From assembly GCA_003573635.1 (NCBI GenBank), contig QUTJ01031219.1, positions 1-10,400 on the forward strand: DNA of 10,400 nt. The letters are read 5' to 3'. A model generated the notes under the pieces. It did not search any database. It was given only the letters and a program-made list of their open reading frames with translations, and was not told the origin of the DNA. Position 1 is the first letter of the stretch, and the number at the start of each line of letters is the position of its first letter. Shown here piece after piece: positions 1 through 7,687 of the stretch. The stretch is from Goniomonas avonlea. Its lineage: Eukaryota; Cryptophyceae; Goniomonadida; Goniomonadaceae. Both the position numbers and the translations under genes were made by a program.

Positions 1-195
1 TCTGACCATGCAACACAGCCGAGAGGCGGGACATCTGACCCTGGCATCTGACCATGCAACACAGCCTACCGAGAGTCGAGACATCTGACCATCTGACATC
101 TGACCATGCAACACGGCCTACCGAGAGTCAGGACATCTGACCATCTGACATCTGACCATGCAACACGGCCTACCGAGAGTCAGGACATCTGACCA
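1..195. repeat. 52-bp tandem repeat carrying copies of a splice donor
   Basis: Four units begin at 1, 47, 99 and 151, each with TCTGACCATGCAACAC. The units at 47 and 99 are 52 bp. The first is shortened to 46 bp and more diverged, and the last is about 45 bp before it merges into unique sequence. Units at 99 and 151 are nearly identical, which implies recent duplication. Read on the minus strand, each unit contains the last 22 nt of galactokinase exon 8 and its donor (CTCTCG|GTAGGC), so exon-intron boundaries are copied at 174/173, 122/121 and 70/69. The array probably continues beyond position 1. Confidence 0.95.
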
Positions 196-1457
196 CGCCG
201 CGCCACTGGACTTGGCAAGCAGCACCGCTGCAAGGCGGCACTCAACCACCCTGTCAGGTCTCGTAAGAGTTCGAGCGTGAAATATGAGCAAGATCAAACA
301 ACTTGAAAGGGGGAAGGCCAGCATCACGCAGGGGGTCGTTCTGGCGCTGTCGGTTCGCACCTGATGTTGTAAGGGCTAATGTCCATGGCCTTGAAGGACG
401 AGGTGACGGTGTTTGCGACTACAAACACAGATCTGCGGGGGCATGAGGAAAAGCATCAACTGTCGTCGTACCCAGCGGGAAGTGTGACCGGCGTAGTCCT
501 CAGGGGATTGAATTCGATGTACTTGGCCGTGCCTTTTTCCGCAAGGCAAGAAATGGCTTGGTCCATCCTAAAACGCTGTCAGCACCAACAGATGTTGGCT
601 GTGACTCACCCTCCACCCATTGTGCCAATGTACCGCTCACTTTTTGTTGCGATGTCAGCAAGCTCGCTCTGCGTGCAGTCGGCTTAGTCAGGAGTTTCAA
701 CGCAGCACGAGAGCCACCAGAGACAGCTGCCTCGAGCCGGCAGCCGCAGCCACCGCTGCTGTGGCCACCGCGCCAGCACAAACCATTGCTGATGAGCTTG
801 AGAGGCCAGATCCCTACATCAGTGAGAGGACCGTTGATTAAAGGGCCAACGCACCGCAGGCACATTTCCATCCACAAGAACATCCATCCCCAGCGCACCC
901 TCAACTCCCAATGCCTCCAAAACACCCTATTGTCACCCGATGTTAGTGTTGATCCCAAGACGGGACGACCAACCTTCATCCCACAGAAAAAGTAGTTCGG
1001 CCAATTGGAAGATGGGTCCGTTGTTGGGGTGATCACGAGAGAAGCCCGCGCCTCAGCTTCACTAGGAGGGTACTGCTCCGGCGATATGTTCGAGATTTTG
1101 ACTTTGTCACTTTCAGATGGCACGACGACAACCAGGACGTCGAGTTCTACTGCCATCGGCAGAACAGCGAAGCCAGAATAGTCGATGTGCTCCCCTGCGG
1201 CAACCCGTCAGCCAAGCAAAGACCCGAGCATTCGACGGTAACTGACCAATCAAATTAACACGTCCGGGAGCACGGCATAGGAATCCAGGCTTTTTCTTGT
1301 ACAACGTTTCGAACGTCGAACAGGCGGCTGCTTGGCGAGCGTCCATGACGATCTCCGTCGACTTGGTGAGCAGGCTCGAAACAGGCGACAGCTCGCCGAA
1401 GCGAGAAAAGTCAGATATCTTGATTTTTATTCGAAGTGTAAGATGGCATATCGGCAT
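174..1457 (-). CDS. GALK: Galactokinase / GALK2-type GHMP kinase, exons 1-8, 3' end outside window
   Basis: Phosphorylates galactose (or N-acetylgalactosamine in the GALK2 branch) at C1 with ATP in the cytosol, the entry step of the Leloir pathway. Exons on the minus strand: 1457-1247, 1194-974, 926-855, 813-718, 668-610, 567-472, 432-361, 250-174. All junctions are GT-AG and keep frame, giving about 301 codons. Introns are 52, 47, 41, 49, 42, 39 and 110 nt. Motifs seen: GRVNLIGEHIDY (galactokinase signature, split by intron 1), VDGNVPA joined to [11 protein letters not shown] (ATP loop, split by intron 3), SERYIGT, GGGMDQ (catalytic Asp, split by intron 5), and [12 protein letters not shown]. 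The ATG at 1457 is chosen because the residues after it (ISDFSRF) resemble the N-terminal lead of fungal Gal1; the ATG at 1346 is an alternative. The Tyr of YNIR is the residue found in galactose-specific enzymes, whereas human GALK2 has Phe there, so the substrate is undecided. The C-terminal third lies beyond the left edge. The family call is firm. Confidence 0.93.
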
Positions 1458-1599
1458 CCTTTCTCACCAATCTACCATTAAAAAAGCGTCCAATTTTGAA
1501 TTTTCGAGGGGACAACGTGACGGCAAAATGACAGGTGTGATCTGATCTGAGGTTGACACGTCCAAAGAAGAAAGAAGAAGACAGCGCCCCAAAGGCGAG
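1458..1599. promoter_or_regulatory. Divergent intergenic promoter region
   Basis: Only 142 bp separate the two start codons of the head-to-head galactokinase and pseudophosphatase genes, so both 5' UTRs and promoters must fit here unless an upstream exon is missed. Visible elements are a CCAAT (1467-1471), an A/T-rich stretch (1479-1505), a tandem TGATC pair near 1540, and a purine-rich run (about 1564-1581) in the probable 5' UTR of the plus-strand gene. On the minus side a four-codon upstream ORF (1478-1464) ends 6 nt before the galactokinase ATG. No TATA box is clear. Promoter function is inferred from layout alone. Confidence 0.55.
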
Positions 1600-4334
1600 A
1601 TGATGTCAGGGACGGCGTTCATGATGCCGATGCACAAGTTTCCCAGACTAGAACCTGAGCGTCAAACTGAGCAGAGATCTCGGGAATTTTCTGCTCCCAG
1701 TGCGAAGCGCTGTCGACGCGATACCGATTTTTCTGTTCTCGAACATGACTTGAGCTTGCCTGGCCTTGGCAAAAAACTGGCTGAGATTGCCCAGCTTCAA
1801 GCTCAAAGCCCGGGTGATCGCCACTGTGTTCCTCGAGTTTGTCTTGCTGACCTATCTCACGTGAGTCGTCCGGGTGATGTTCTTGATCTCCCTTCGCCGG
1901 AGGGAGGTGGCCCGCTGAAGGCGGTGGAACTTGTTCCAAAGCCTTTTGTGGAGTCCTGGGTCAGTTGCTTGCGTCAGACTTCTGCATCTCTGAATCCCAA
2001 GGCTGAGGATGACTTACAGCTCTGGCAAGGCCTGAATGCTACTGATATTGTGTGTGAAGCGACTGTGCTTGAAGCCTTGGTTAAGCACTCGGGCAAATTG
2101 AACAATTGTCGAGGACCTCTCGATTTTTTAGTTGCGCACCAGAAATTGCTCTCTGTGAAGAAACGTGTCGAACGCCCTCCTCGACAAAGCAGTGAACTTG
2201 ATGCCACTGAGGTGGTTCATAATTTCGCCTTTGTGGGTTCCGCAAAGGGGCGTCGGGGTGCTCTCGCATCCGGGGAGCGCAAGCGACGGTTAGCACAGTG
2301 GTTCAAACACCGACGCGTTGTGTACATTTTGGATCTGGCTACGGATGATGGCGAGGCCGAGGCTGAGGACCTCTACCCCACTCCATATCAGATTGTCAAC
2401 CCCGGCACCTGGGATGTCGGGGTGAAAGATGACTTGGACGATGATGTTGTTCGCGTCCTCCGTTTGTCGATTCCAGACGAAGACACCTGGAACCAACAAT
2501 TGGAGACCGGCTTGCGACGCGGAGCTTGTTTTCTCGAGCGCGCGTTCCGTCGCAACACGATGAACAATCGGGCGTCTCACTGTGCAGACGTTGGGTTGGA
2601 CGCACTTGGAGGGCGCCCTGTCAATGCCAGGGAACCTCCACGGATCTTGGTTGTGAGCGGCACCGGTACAAACCGGGCACCCTTGGTCGTTATTTACTGG
2701 CTGATGCGGTATCACTGCATTGACCTCCAGACAGCATGGCTCCAAGTACGGGACAAACGAGTCGCTGCCGGGGCTGCTGCCCTCATTGACAGGTGCGCGC
2801 TCGTGTGGTTGCTACTGTTCTCGCCTTAATGTGTTGTCAGAGGGACCTGGTGGCGCAAGCTTCACCGAATTGTAGCTGACGAGAAGAACAAGTCACCAGA
2901 TCCCTGTCCACAGCTTCCCCAACTACGCGAAGCCTTCCTGACCCAGCTGCGGGCCAGTTCTGACCAGTCCTTAGGAATGCCTCGTGAAACACGACAACGG
3001 TGCGCCCTCATTTTTGTCAAGCTTCGAGCCATGTTCGCCTGGACTCACGACTTGGCAGGCAGTATGATCGCGACTCTTCGCACCGCGCTTCTTCGCAGCG
3101 CGAGTCCCCGGAGTGGCGACCCCTCGAGTCCCCGCAAGTCCCGTCGTTCGGCAGCTCGGGCCAAGGTGGACTCGACCAGAACTCATCGTCCACTACTGGC
3201 TCTGGAGTGCTGCGCGCGCTCAAGCAAGTGCAGACGCAAGCTCAACAGCAGGCTGTCCAGCAAGGCCTCGAGGACCAAGGTCAAGACAGCTCGCGATCCG
3301 GCACGAATGGGCCAGGGGAGTCGCAGCCTTTTAGCCAACAGGACGAGTACACTCACTCCCGACAAGAGCCGCTGTGGCAGCTTGCCCAACACGAACGGGA
3401 CAAGCAGGTCCAGGGCCAGTACGAAGCCAGGCCGCAACCGACCCCCGAACAAGTGTTGACCGTGCTCCTTCAGCTGGGAAATCTTCAGAAAGACAAATTG
3501 GGGCAAGACCTTGGACCGTCACTGTATTCCCACTTGTTGCGCCCCTCAGAAACTCATGACCAGCCTGGATCATACGATGCTCCAGAGTCTCGTGCGTTCA
3601 CCGCTCAGCAAGATGAACCTGCTCGCCAGTACGTGACAGAGAGTGCCAGCACGCGCCAGTCCGCCACTGAGCGTTTCGATGGACAGCACGGCCTTCGGAC
3701 CGACCCGCAGCACCTGCAGCAGCCGCCACCGCAGCTGCTGCCACAACAGTCCGCACCGTGCACACAGCTACAACCGAGCGGAACATGTCCACCTTCATAC
3801 GAAGTGTATGAAGGCTCGCAACAGCAGCGGCCTCAGTTGCAAAGCTTCCAGCAGCAGCAGCAGCAGCAGCAGTCCTCGCAGCAGCAAACCCCTTACGCGC
3901 CACCACAACAGTATCACCACCACCACCAGCAGCAGTCCCAGCAGCCGCACCAACAGGAGCAAGCCGCATTTTCTCAAAATCAATACCAGCAGCAACAGGC
4001 ACCGTATGCTCAGCAGCCCCAACAGCAGTCCTGGCCCTCCTCGTTCGTCCCATCGCCTCCCACACAGCCTCCTCAGCAGCAACCGTGGTCGCAAGTTGGC
4101 CCGCAGACCTATTCCCAGTACCCTTCTGGCACGGGGCAGCCGTTCCCGCAGCCGCAGTACTTGCCAAGCACTCCACAGCCACCGTCGCACCCGCTCCCAC
4201 CATCTATGCCACCGCCGTTGCCGCTCGAACCTGCTCCCCCAACGAGTGCCCCCCCACCCCCGCCACCAAGCTCCCCTCCTGCACTCCCGCCGAGCTCTCC
4301 CGCTGACGAGGACATGGACTTGTCTGACGGCTGA
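1600..4334 (+). CDS. DSP-fold pseudophosphatase with long Gln/Pro-rich tail
   Basis: Three exons: 1600-2792, 2841-2983 and 3022-4334, with introns of 48 nt (GTGCGC...TTGTCAG) and 38 nt (GTGAAA...TTTTTGTCAAG). Both junctions keep frame, giving 882 residues. Residues about 205-410 resemble a dual-specificity phosphatase: VVHNFAFVGSA (domain start), VVYILDLA, VLRLSIPDEDTW (region of the general acid), then LVVSGTGTNRAP in the P-loop position, followed by VIYWLMRYHCIDLQTAW and VRDKR. The canonical HC-x5-R reads V352-S353-x5-R359, so the nucleophilic Cys and preceding His are both lost while Arg is kept. It is therefore probably a phosphate-binding, non-catalytic STYX-like protein. Residues about 450-882 are disordered: Gln-rich with Q8 at 722-729 (CAG x8), His4, then Pro-rich, ending in the acidic stretch DEDMDLSDG. 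A short helical-looking segment sits near 585-620. Partners and role are unknown. Two ATGs at 1600 and 1603 are equally possible starts. Confidence 0.85.
3849..3872 (+). repeat. (CAG)8 microsatellite inside coding sequence
   Basis: Eight pure CAG triplets encode Q722-Q729 of the pseudophosphatase tail. CAG-rich but interrupted tracts surround it (about 3715-4085). The frame is preserved through the whole region, so this is a translated triplet repeat and a likely site of length variation. Confidence 0.95.
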
Positions 4335-4620
4335 GGCCTCCGGTCAGCCGCCAGTGTATTCTATCTTGATGTTATCGTCGATCTTGGCCTCTCCCAAGTT
4401 GTTCCCTTTCAGCACCAAGACCAGAGTCGACGATGCCGCGTGTTGTGGTGAGAATGGGTTCGGGCCTGTTGTGTCCTTTTTGCTGTGTTTGTGAGGCGTC
4501 TGGTCGATATGATATTTGTGTCATCTGAATCTCCAACGCTCAGTTCCCAGATTACTCCCTGTATTCGATTCCGTTGGAATACGGTGTTCGGCCGAGCTCT
4601 ACTTTCGTGACATATTCTCG

Positions 4621-5040
4621 ATGATCTCAACACTCCAGACAGCCCCCCCGCGACCCCATACTATCTCTCACATCTTAGGATGCGCGGCTGGTGAGTGGAG
4701 TGGCGTTGTTGACGTTTGGACAGCCGCGCTGCTCTGCTCATTTACTTTATCCAACAGATGTGTAGATCCATCACTCACTCTGTGCTCACGTAGACTAGGT
4801 GCTCAAAATATCTCCAGGGAATCGGATCCGAGTCAGCGACCGAGGAGTTGGGTCCTTGTCAGCAGGAGCACGCCAATGTATGAGTGCCATTCGGAATGCA
4901 GGTTAGATGTAAACTTTCACGAATCGGGTTGGGACCAAGGGAATCCAATGCAAATTGATGTAGTCAACCCCTCTTCTCTTTCTGCTAGCGCTGTGCTTCG
5001 TTGCTCCCATTGCATGCTCAAACGGTGCCGTTGTCCTTAG
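4621..5040 (+). CDS. Hypothetical ORF, doubtful
   Basis: An ATG-started open frame of 139 codons ending in TAG. No family is recognised. The second half is polar with scattered Cys and ends CSHCMLKRCRCP; the first half shows no clear domain. It spans the intron-like segment 4691-4757, so if that intron is real this ORF is not translated as written. I keep it only because it is the longest ATG-started frame in the stretch. A chance ORF is at least as likely. Confidence 0.15.
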   Translation: MISTLQTAPPRPHTISHILGCAAGEWSGVVDVWTAALLCSFTLSNRCVDPSLTLCSRRLGAQNISRESDPSQRPRSWVLVSRSTPMYECHSECRLDVNFHESGWDQGNPMQIDVVNPSSLSASAVLRCSHCMLKRCRCP

Positions 5041-5159
5041 TGTCAGAGTCAATTCTGGATGGTCTTGGAAGCCATTATCTGATATGAGCTCAAGGCTCGT
5101 GGTTTGGGTTGTCCTGTGGCCTTGGAATTCCGCGGTGTCAACGTGCTGGTTGTCCCACT

Positions 5160-5402
5160 TGCTCGCTAGATTTCTTGGAGACCAGAAAACTGAGCGCAAC
5201 AGCATTTGTTGGTCTCGGCTCAGGCTCCTCATTTTCAGCAGGGACGGCCAGTCTTGGTCTCATTCTATTCAGAAGAGTCAACTTGGCTCGGAGCCCCTCC
5301 CATTTCCCTGCCATGGTTGCGGGTGCATGCTTCCAGAATCTGAGACAGGCAGGCAGACAGAGACAGCAGCAGGCAGCCAGAGACAGCCACGCCCGACAGT
5401 AG
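5160..5402 (+). other. Open block with a small-residue hydrophobic segment, coding status unclear
   Basis: In the plus-strand frame ending at a stop at 5400-5402, residues around FVGLGSGSSFSAGTASLGLI form a Gly/Ser/Ala-rich hydrophobic stretch followed by LFRR, like a single membrane segment with a positive flank. No ATG lies at a sensible start and no splice pair is convincing. The opposite strand is open across the same bases. The C-terminal part dissolves into CAGGCAG simple sequence. Confidence 0.15.
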
Positions 5403-5870
5403 GGCTGGGCTCTGTAGGCACTCTCGATCAGCACAGGCAGCTAACTCAGCCCCCTCCCCCCCAGATGGGCAAGTCTCCCGAAGTCTCATGCATCGGACGA
5501 TAACTGCGCTGTCATCGCTGTCATTTCGGTCCACCAAACTTTGCCTTCACCCTGGCCCTGGTTTGGCTCACCCTCCCCACCCCCTACTCTGCATCTTACT
5601 TGGCAGACAAGTTATCGTGGGGTCACTCTTGAATCCACACTGCGGCTCAAACTGTGGTGTACCAGTTTCACACAATTGTTGCCGTTATGTCGGTGTCCGG
5701 TGTTCGTTGTCAGCGGTCGGAGCTCCTACTGTAGCAGCCCCAGGTCAGTACACACTCTTGATCACAACGAAATCCGAGCGAGAAGAGAGTGGAGGGAGAG
5801 GTGACAGAGACAGACAAGATACACGCACGCACGCAAGAGGGGAGGGGAGTAGGAGCGCACACAAACAAAC

Positions 5871-6005
5871 ATGGGTCCAGCGGCAGGTGTAAATATTGGG
5901 GGTGACTGTTCCAATTGTCTCCAGCGATGGGATCGTTTTATTCGAAAATATTTCCAAGCAATACTCGTTGATGCAGCTCGTAAATATCCTTTGTGCTATG
6001 AGTGA
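5871..6005 (+). CDS. Small ORF or first exon of an unrecognised gene
   Basis: A 44-codon frame starts at an ATG in a strong eukaryotic context (ACAAACAAACATGGG), after a purine-rich leader. The product has Cys at 13, 16 and 42 and an amphipathic, basic-aromatic centre (RWDRFIRKYFQAILVDAARK, residues 19-38). A donor-like GTGAGG lies at 6002, before the in-frame TGA at 6003-6005, so it may instead be exon 1 (5871-6001). Acceptors at 6062, 6068 or 6080 would rejoin a frame open to a TGA at 6118-6120. No family is recognised. The minus strand is also open here, which weakens the call. Confidence 0.35.
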   Translation: MGPAAGVNIGGDCSNCLQRWDRFIRKYFQAILVDAARKYPLCYE

Positions 6006-6120
6006 GGCAATGCCGAAACCTGCAACGCCTTGTTCACCTGTAAAGGTTTCCAAGGCGGAAAGTCCGAGAGTAGTCCAGAGTAGTCACAACCCTACGTTGT
6101 TTTGGACAGACCCAACTTGA

Positions 6121-6592
6121 GTGACAGTTGCTCTGAAGTGACCTGATGTGCCTTTCTGCCACAGTCTAGGGGAGGCGCACAATAATAAGTGAGCCTTACA
6201 GTCTGCCACTGTCTCTTGCCACGAATCTTAAGTGAGCGTTAGATGTTTCACTGGAGGCACCTGGTCCCTTTCAAAAGGCCTCGACCTTTCACTTGCGTGT
6301 CTCATTTTCGCGCAACCGAGCATGCGCTGAAGAGCAGCTCCACCGGCCATTGTCATTGATGGTCCTACCGCAAAACAGTGCACCAGTGCTATTTCGTGTG
6401 GGGATCGGAGTCGGTGCTCCCTGCTCTACTGTAAGCTGAGCGTGTCTTGTTCTGTGATACGCACGGCTGAGTCAAATATGGAATTCAGCATATTTGACTC
6501 AGCCGTAGAGTTGCTTTTTGGAAGCTTCCCAGTGGCAGCAGCGCCCCAATAACGCGCCTTGATGGTGTACCCGAGGTGTCAGAATCCAGAAA
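6121..6592. other. Non-coding stretch
   Basis: No convincing coding frame. It contains two copies of TAAGTGAGC(C/G)TTA (near 6186 and 6230), the first copy of a dispersed repeat (6413-6466), and the hairpin at 6463-6506. Confidence 0.5.
6463..6506. repeat. Perfect 18-bp inverted repeat (hairpin) with paired TGAGTCA sites
   Basis: The left arm 6463-6480 (ACGGCTGAGTCAAATATG) is exactly complementary to the right arm 6489-6506, with an 8-nt loop that contains GAATTC. Each arm carries TGAGTCA/TGACTCA, the consensus site of AP-1/Gcn4-type bZIP factors. It could act as a cruciform, an RNA hairpin, a small-RNA precursor, or a remnant of mobile-element ends. No neighbouring gene decides between these. 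Confidence 0.9.
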
Positions 6593-6895
6593 ATGAGTTT
6601 CTTAGCTATGACTCCGACAGAGAACCTTGCAGATTTTTTAGGATTTTTTTTTATTGGCTTGCACTTGGCGCTGCGGGTAAATGACTGTCGCCTGTTGCGC
6701 ATTTGTGTGTTAAAATTGTTCCAGGCTTTCAGGTCAACAGATGCTGTTGTCCGCCCCATGATACGTCCCATTCTTAAGACTCTGACAAGATCAATTCGTG
6801 ACCATTCTGATAAGTCCCATTCTCCCTCCTGTCCTTGCCTCCATGTAAGTCCTAAGGTCAACGTTGATGCCCTTGTATTTTTTTCTATATTTTGA
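6593..6895 (+). CDS. Hypothetical ORF or exon, doubtful
   Basis: An ATG-started frame of 100 codons. It has a hydrophobic N-terminal half (LADFLGFFFIGLHLAL) and a later IRPILKTLTRSI segment. A perfect GTAAGT donor at 6845 falls in frame after codon 84. IRPILKTLTRS faintly recalls PIG-C/Gpi2 (family motif like SPVLKTLT-S), but the flanking residues do not match. The minus strand has a frame of 143 codons without a stop over the same bases (6930-6499), with no ATG near its start. One of the two may be coding; I cannot decide which. Confidence 0.2.
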   Translation: MSFLAMTPTENLADFLGFFFIGLHLALRVNDCRLLRICVLKLFQAFRSTDAVVRPMIRPILKTLTRSIRDHSDKSHSPSCPCLHVSPKVNVDALVFFSIF

Positions 6896-7267
6896 ACCCA
6901 TGAATCATGGAGGTTCAAGCCTCTTTTCAAGGGATAATTTTTGTAAGCCGAAGGTGTCGTGTTGCTGTGTCTTGTTGCTTGCTTGTCCTTGTTCTAAACG
7001 GTGGCAACGCTGTCGGCTGCACGCTTCTGTTTCTCTTTGAATCACGCTCTTTCTCCTTGACGACCTTAGCCGCTGTGCTCCACTCGCTGTAACGTCTGTT
7101 CGAGAACCACGCTGCCGTGTGCTTCTCCGTTGTTCAGATGGTGTGCGGCTCTGAAGCTGAGCGTGTCTTGTTTTTGTTTGAAATCACGCTCTTGTACTTG
7201 TCAGTTTTTGTGACGACGCAGATGGTGCGTATGTTTGCTGTGCTTGTCAGTTCTTGAGATGTGCTCC

Positions 7268-7319
7268 GCGCTGATCGCTGAATGTGTTTTGTTGCGCTGA
7301 TCGCTGAACGTGTTTTGTT
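7268..7319 (+). repeat. 26-bp direct tandem duplication
   Basis: Two adjacent 26-bp copies (7268-7293 and 7294-7319) begin GCGCTGATCGCTGAA and end GTGTTTTGTT. They differ at one base (T/C after GCTGAA). The near-identity suggests a recent duplication inside the older degenerate repeat family. Confidence 0.9.
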
Positions 7320-7486
7320 TCTGTTTGCAGTTGTTAGATGGCGTGTGCTCCCTGCTCTGTAAGCTGAACGTGCGCACGGTCACTGTGTGTGATGATTCTG
7401 TTAAGTGCAGCACGCGACGCAATGTGCAACGTGGACGCATTCATCTGGCTCAGTTTGTGCCCGTCTTTTACTTAGAAGCTGTGGGG

Positions 7487-7687
7487 TGGGAAGTCATGGA
7501 TAGAACACTGTGTGGAAAGCTGTGCAATAGGAAACGGTATGGAAAGCTGTGGAGGAAGCCGAACTTATACTGGGAAGGGATGCATAGACAACTGTATGGA
7601 AAGCTGTATGGGAAGTAATGGATAGACCACTGTATGCTAATTACAGAACCTATTGAGAGGTAATGGATAAATTCTGTATGCTACTAA
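7487..7687 (+). repeat. Decayed minisatellite
   Basis: Four related units start near 7488, 7572, 7610 and 7655, with consensus GGGAAGTAATGGATAGACCA, then CTGTATGGAAAGCTGT in the better copies. A partial GGTATGGAAAGCTGTGG lies at about 7536. Spacing is irregular (84, 38 and 45 bp), so this is a degenerate array. No open frame is maintained through it. Confidence 0.75.

Larger units (their letters stand above)
4335..5870. other. Long stretch without a supported gene
   Basis: This holds the 3' UTR of the pseudophosphatase gene and then no gene I can support. Items seen: an intron-like segment with GTGAGT at 4691 and TTATCCAACAG ending at 4757, though the reading frames across it close quickly. 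Also a 140-codon open frame from the ATG at 4621, a hydrophobic open frame near 5160-5340, CAGGCAG/CAGAGACAG simple sequence (about 5343-5392), a C-rich run (5452-5462), and purine-rich sequence (5774-5850) leading into the ORF at 5871. No AATAAA is obvious after 4334. Confidence 0.5.
6413..7380 (+). repeat. Family of degenerate dispersed repeats
   Basis: Segment 6413-6466 and segment 7345-7379 share GTGCTCCCTGCTCT, GTAAGCTGA(G/A)CGTG and CGCACGG in the same order. A partial copy, GAAGCTGAGCGTGTCTTGTT, starts at 7153. TTGAAATCACGCTCTT (7178-7193) resembles a TTTGAATCACGCTCTTT near 7037. CTTGTCAGTT occurs near 7197 and 7245. The copies look like old local duplications in a region with no other content that I can identify. 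Confidence 0.6.

Noticed and set aside
1-195. CRISPR-like array
   Set aside because: The units are contiguous with no unique spacers, and they copy an adjacent exon end; this is a tandem repeat in a eukaryotic gene.
558-995. Plus-strand ORFs opposite the galactokinase gene
   Set aside because: They are antisense shadows of confirmed exons and have no motifs.
500-1156. A single 218-codon minus-strand protein
   Set aside because: Only its first part (exon 2, 1194-974) is galactokinase. The rest runs through introns and other exons in the wrong frame.
174-1457. Galactokinase as a frameshifted pseudogene
   Set aside because: Every frame change coincides with a GT-AG intron that restores the conserved motifs exactly.
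2977-3459. A separate Arg/Ser-rich plus-strand protein
   Set aside because: Its frame starts inside exon 2 of the pseudophosphatase gene, but the 38-nt intron switches to the Gln-rich frame; beyond that it is an overlap shadow.
3598-4203. Long antisense Ala- and Leu-rich ORFs
   Set aside because: They are the expected products of reading CAG/CCG repeats on the opposite strand.
5160-5340. Mic10-like or TMEM14-like membrane protein
   Set aside because: There is only loose resemblance in the Gly-rich hydrophobic stretch followed by RR. Spacing of the Gly motifs does not fit, and there is no start or splice support.
6593-6895. PIG-C/Gpi2 exon
   Set aside because: Only about ten residues (PILKTLTRS) resemble the family; the adjacent conserved segment is absent.
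6905-6925. tRNA gene from a B-box-like GGTTCAAGCC
   Set aside because: No A box or cloverleaf can be formed upstream.
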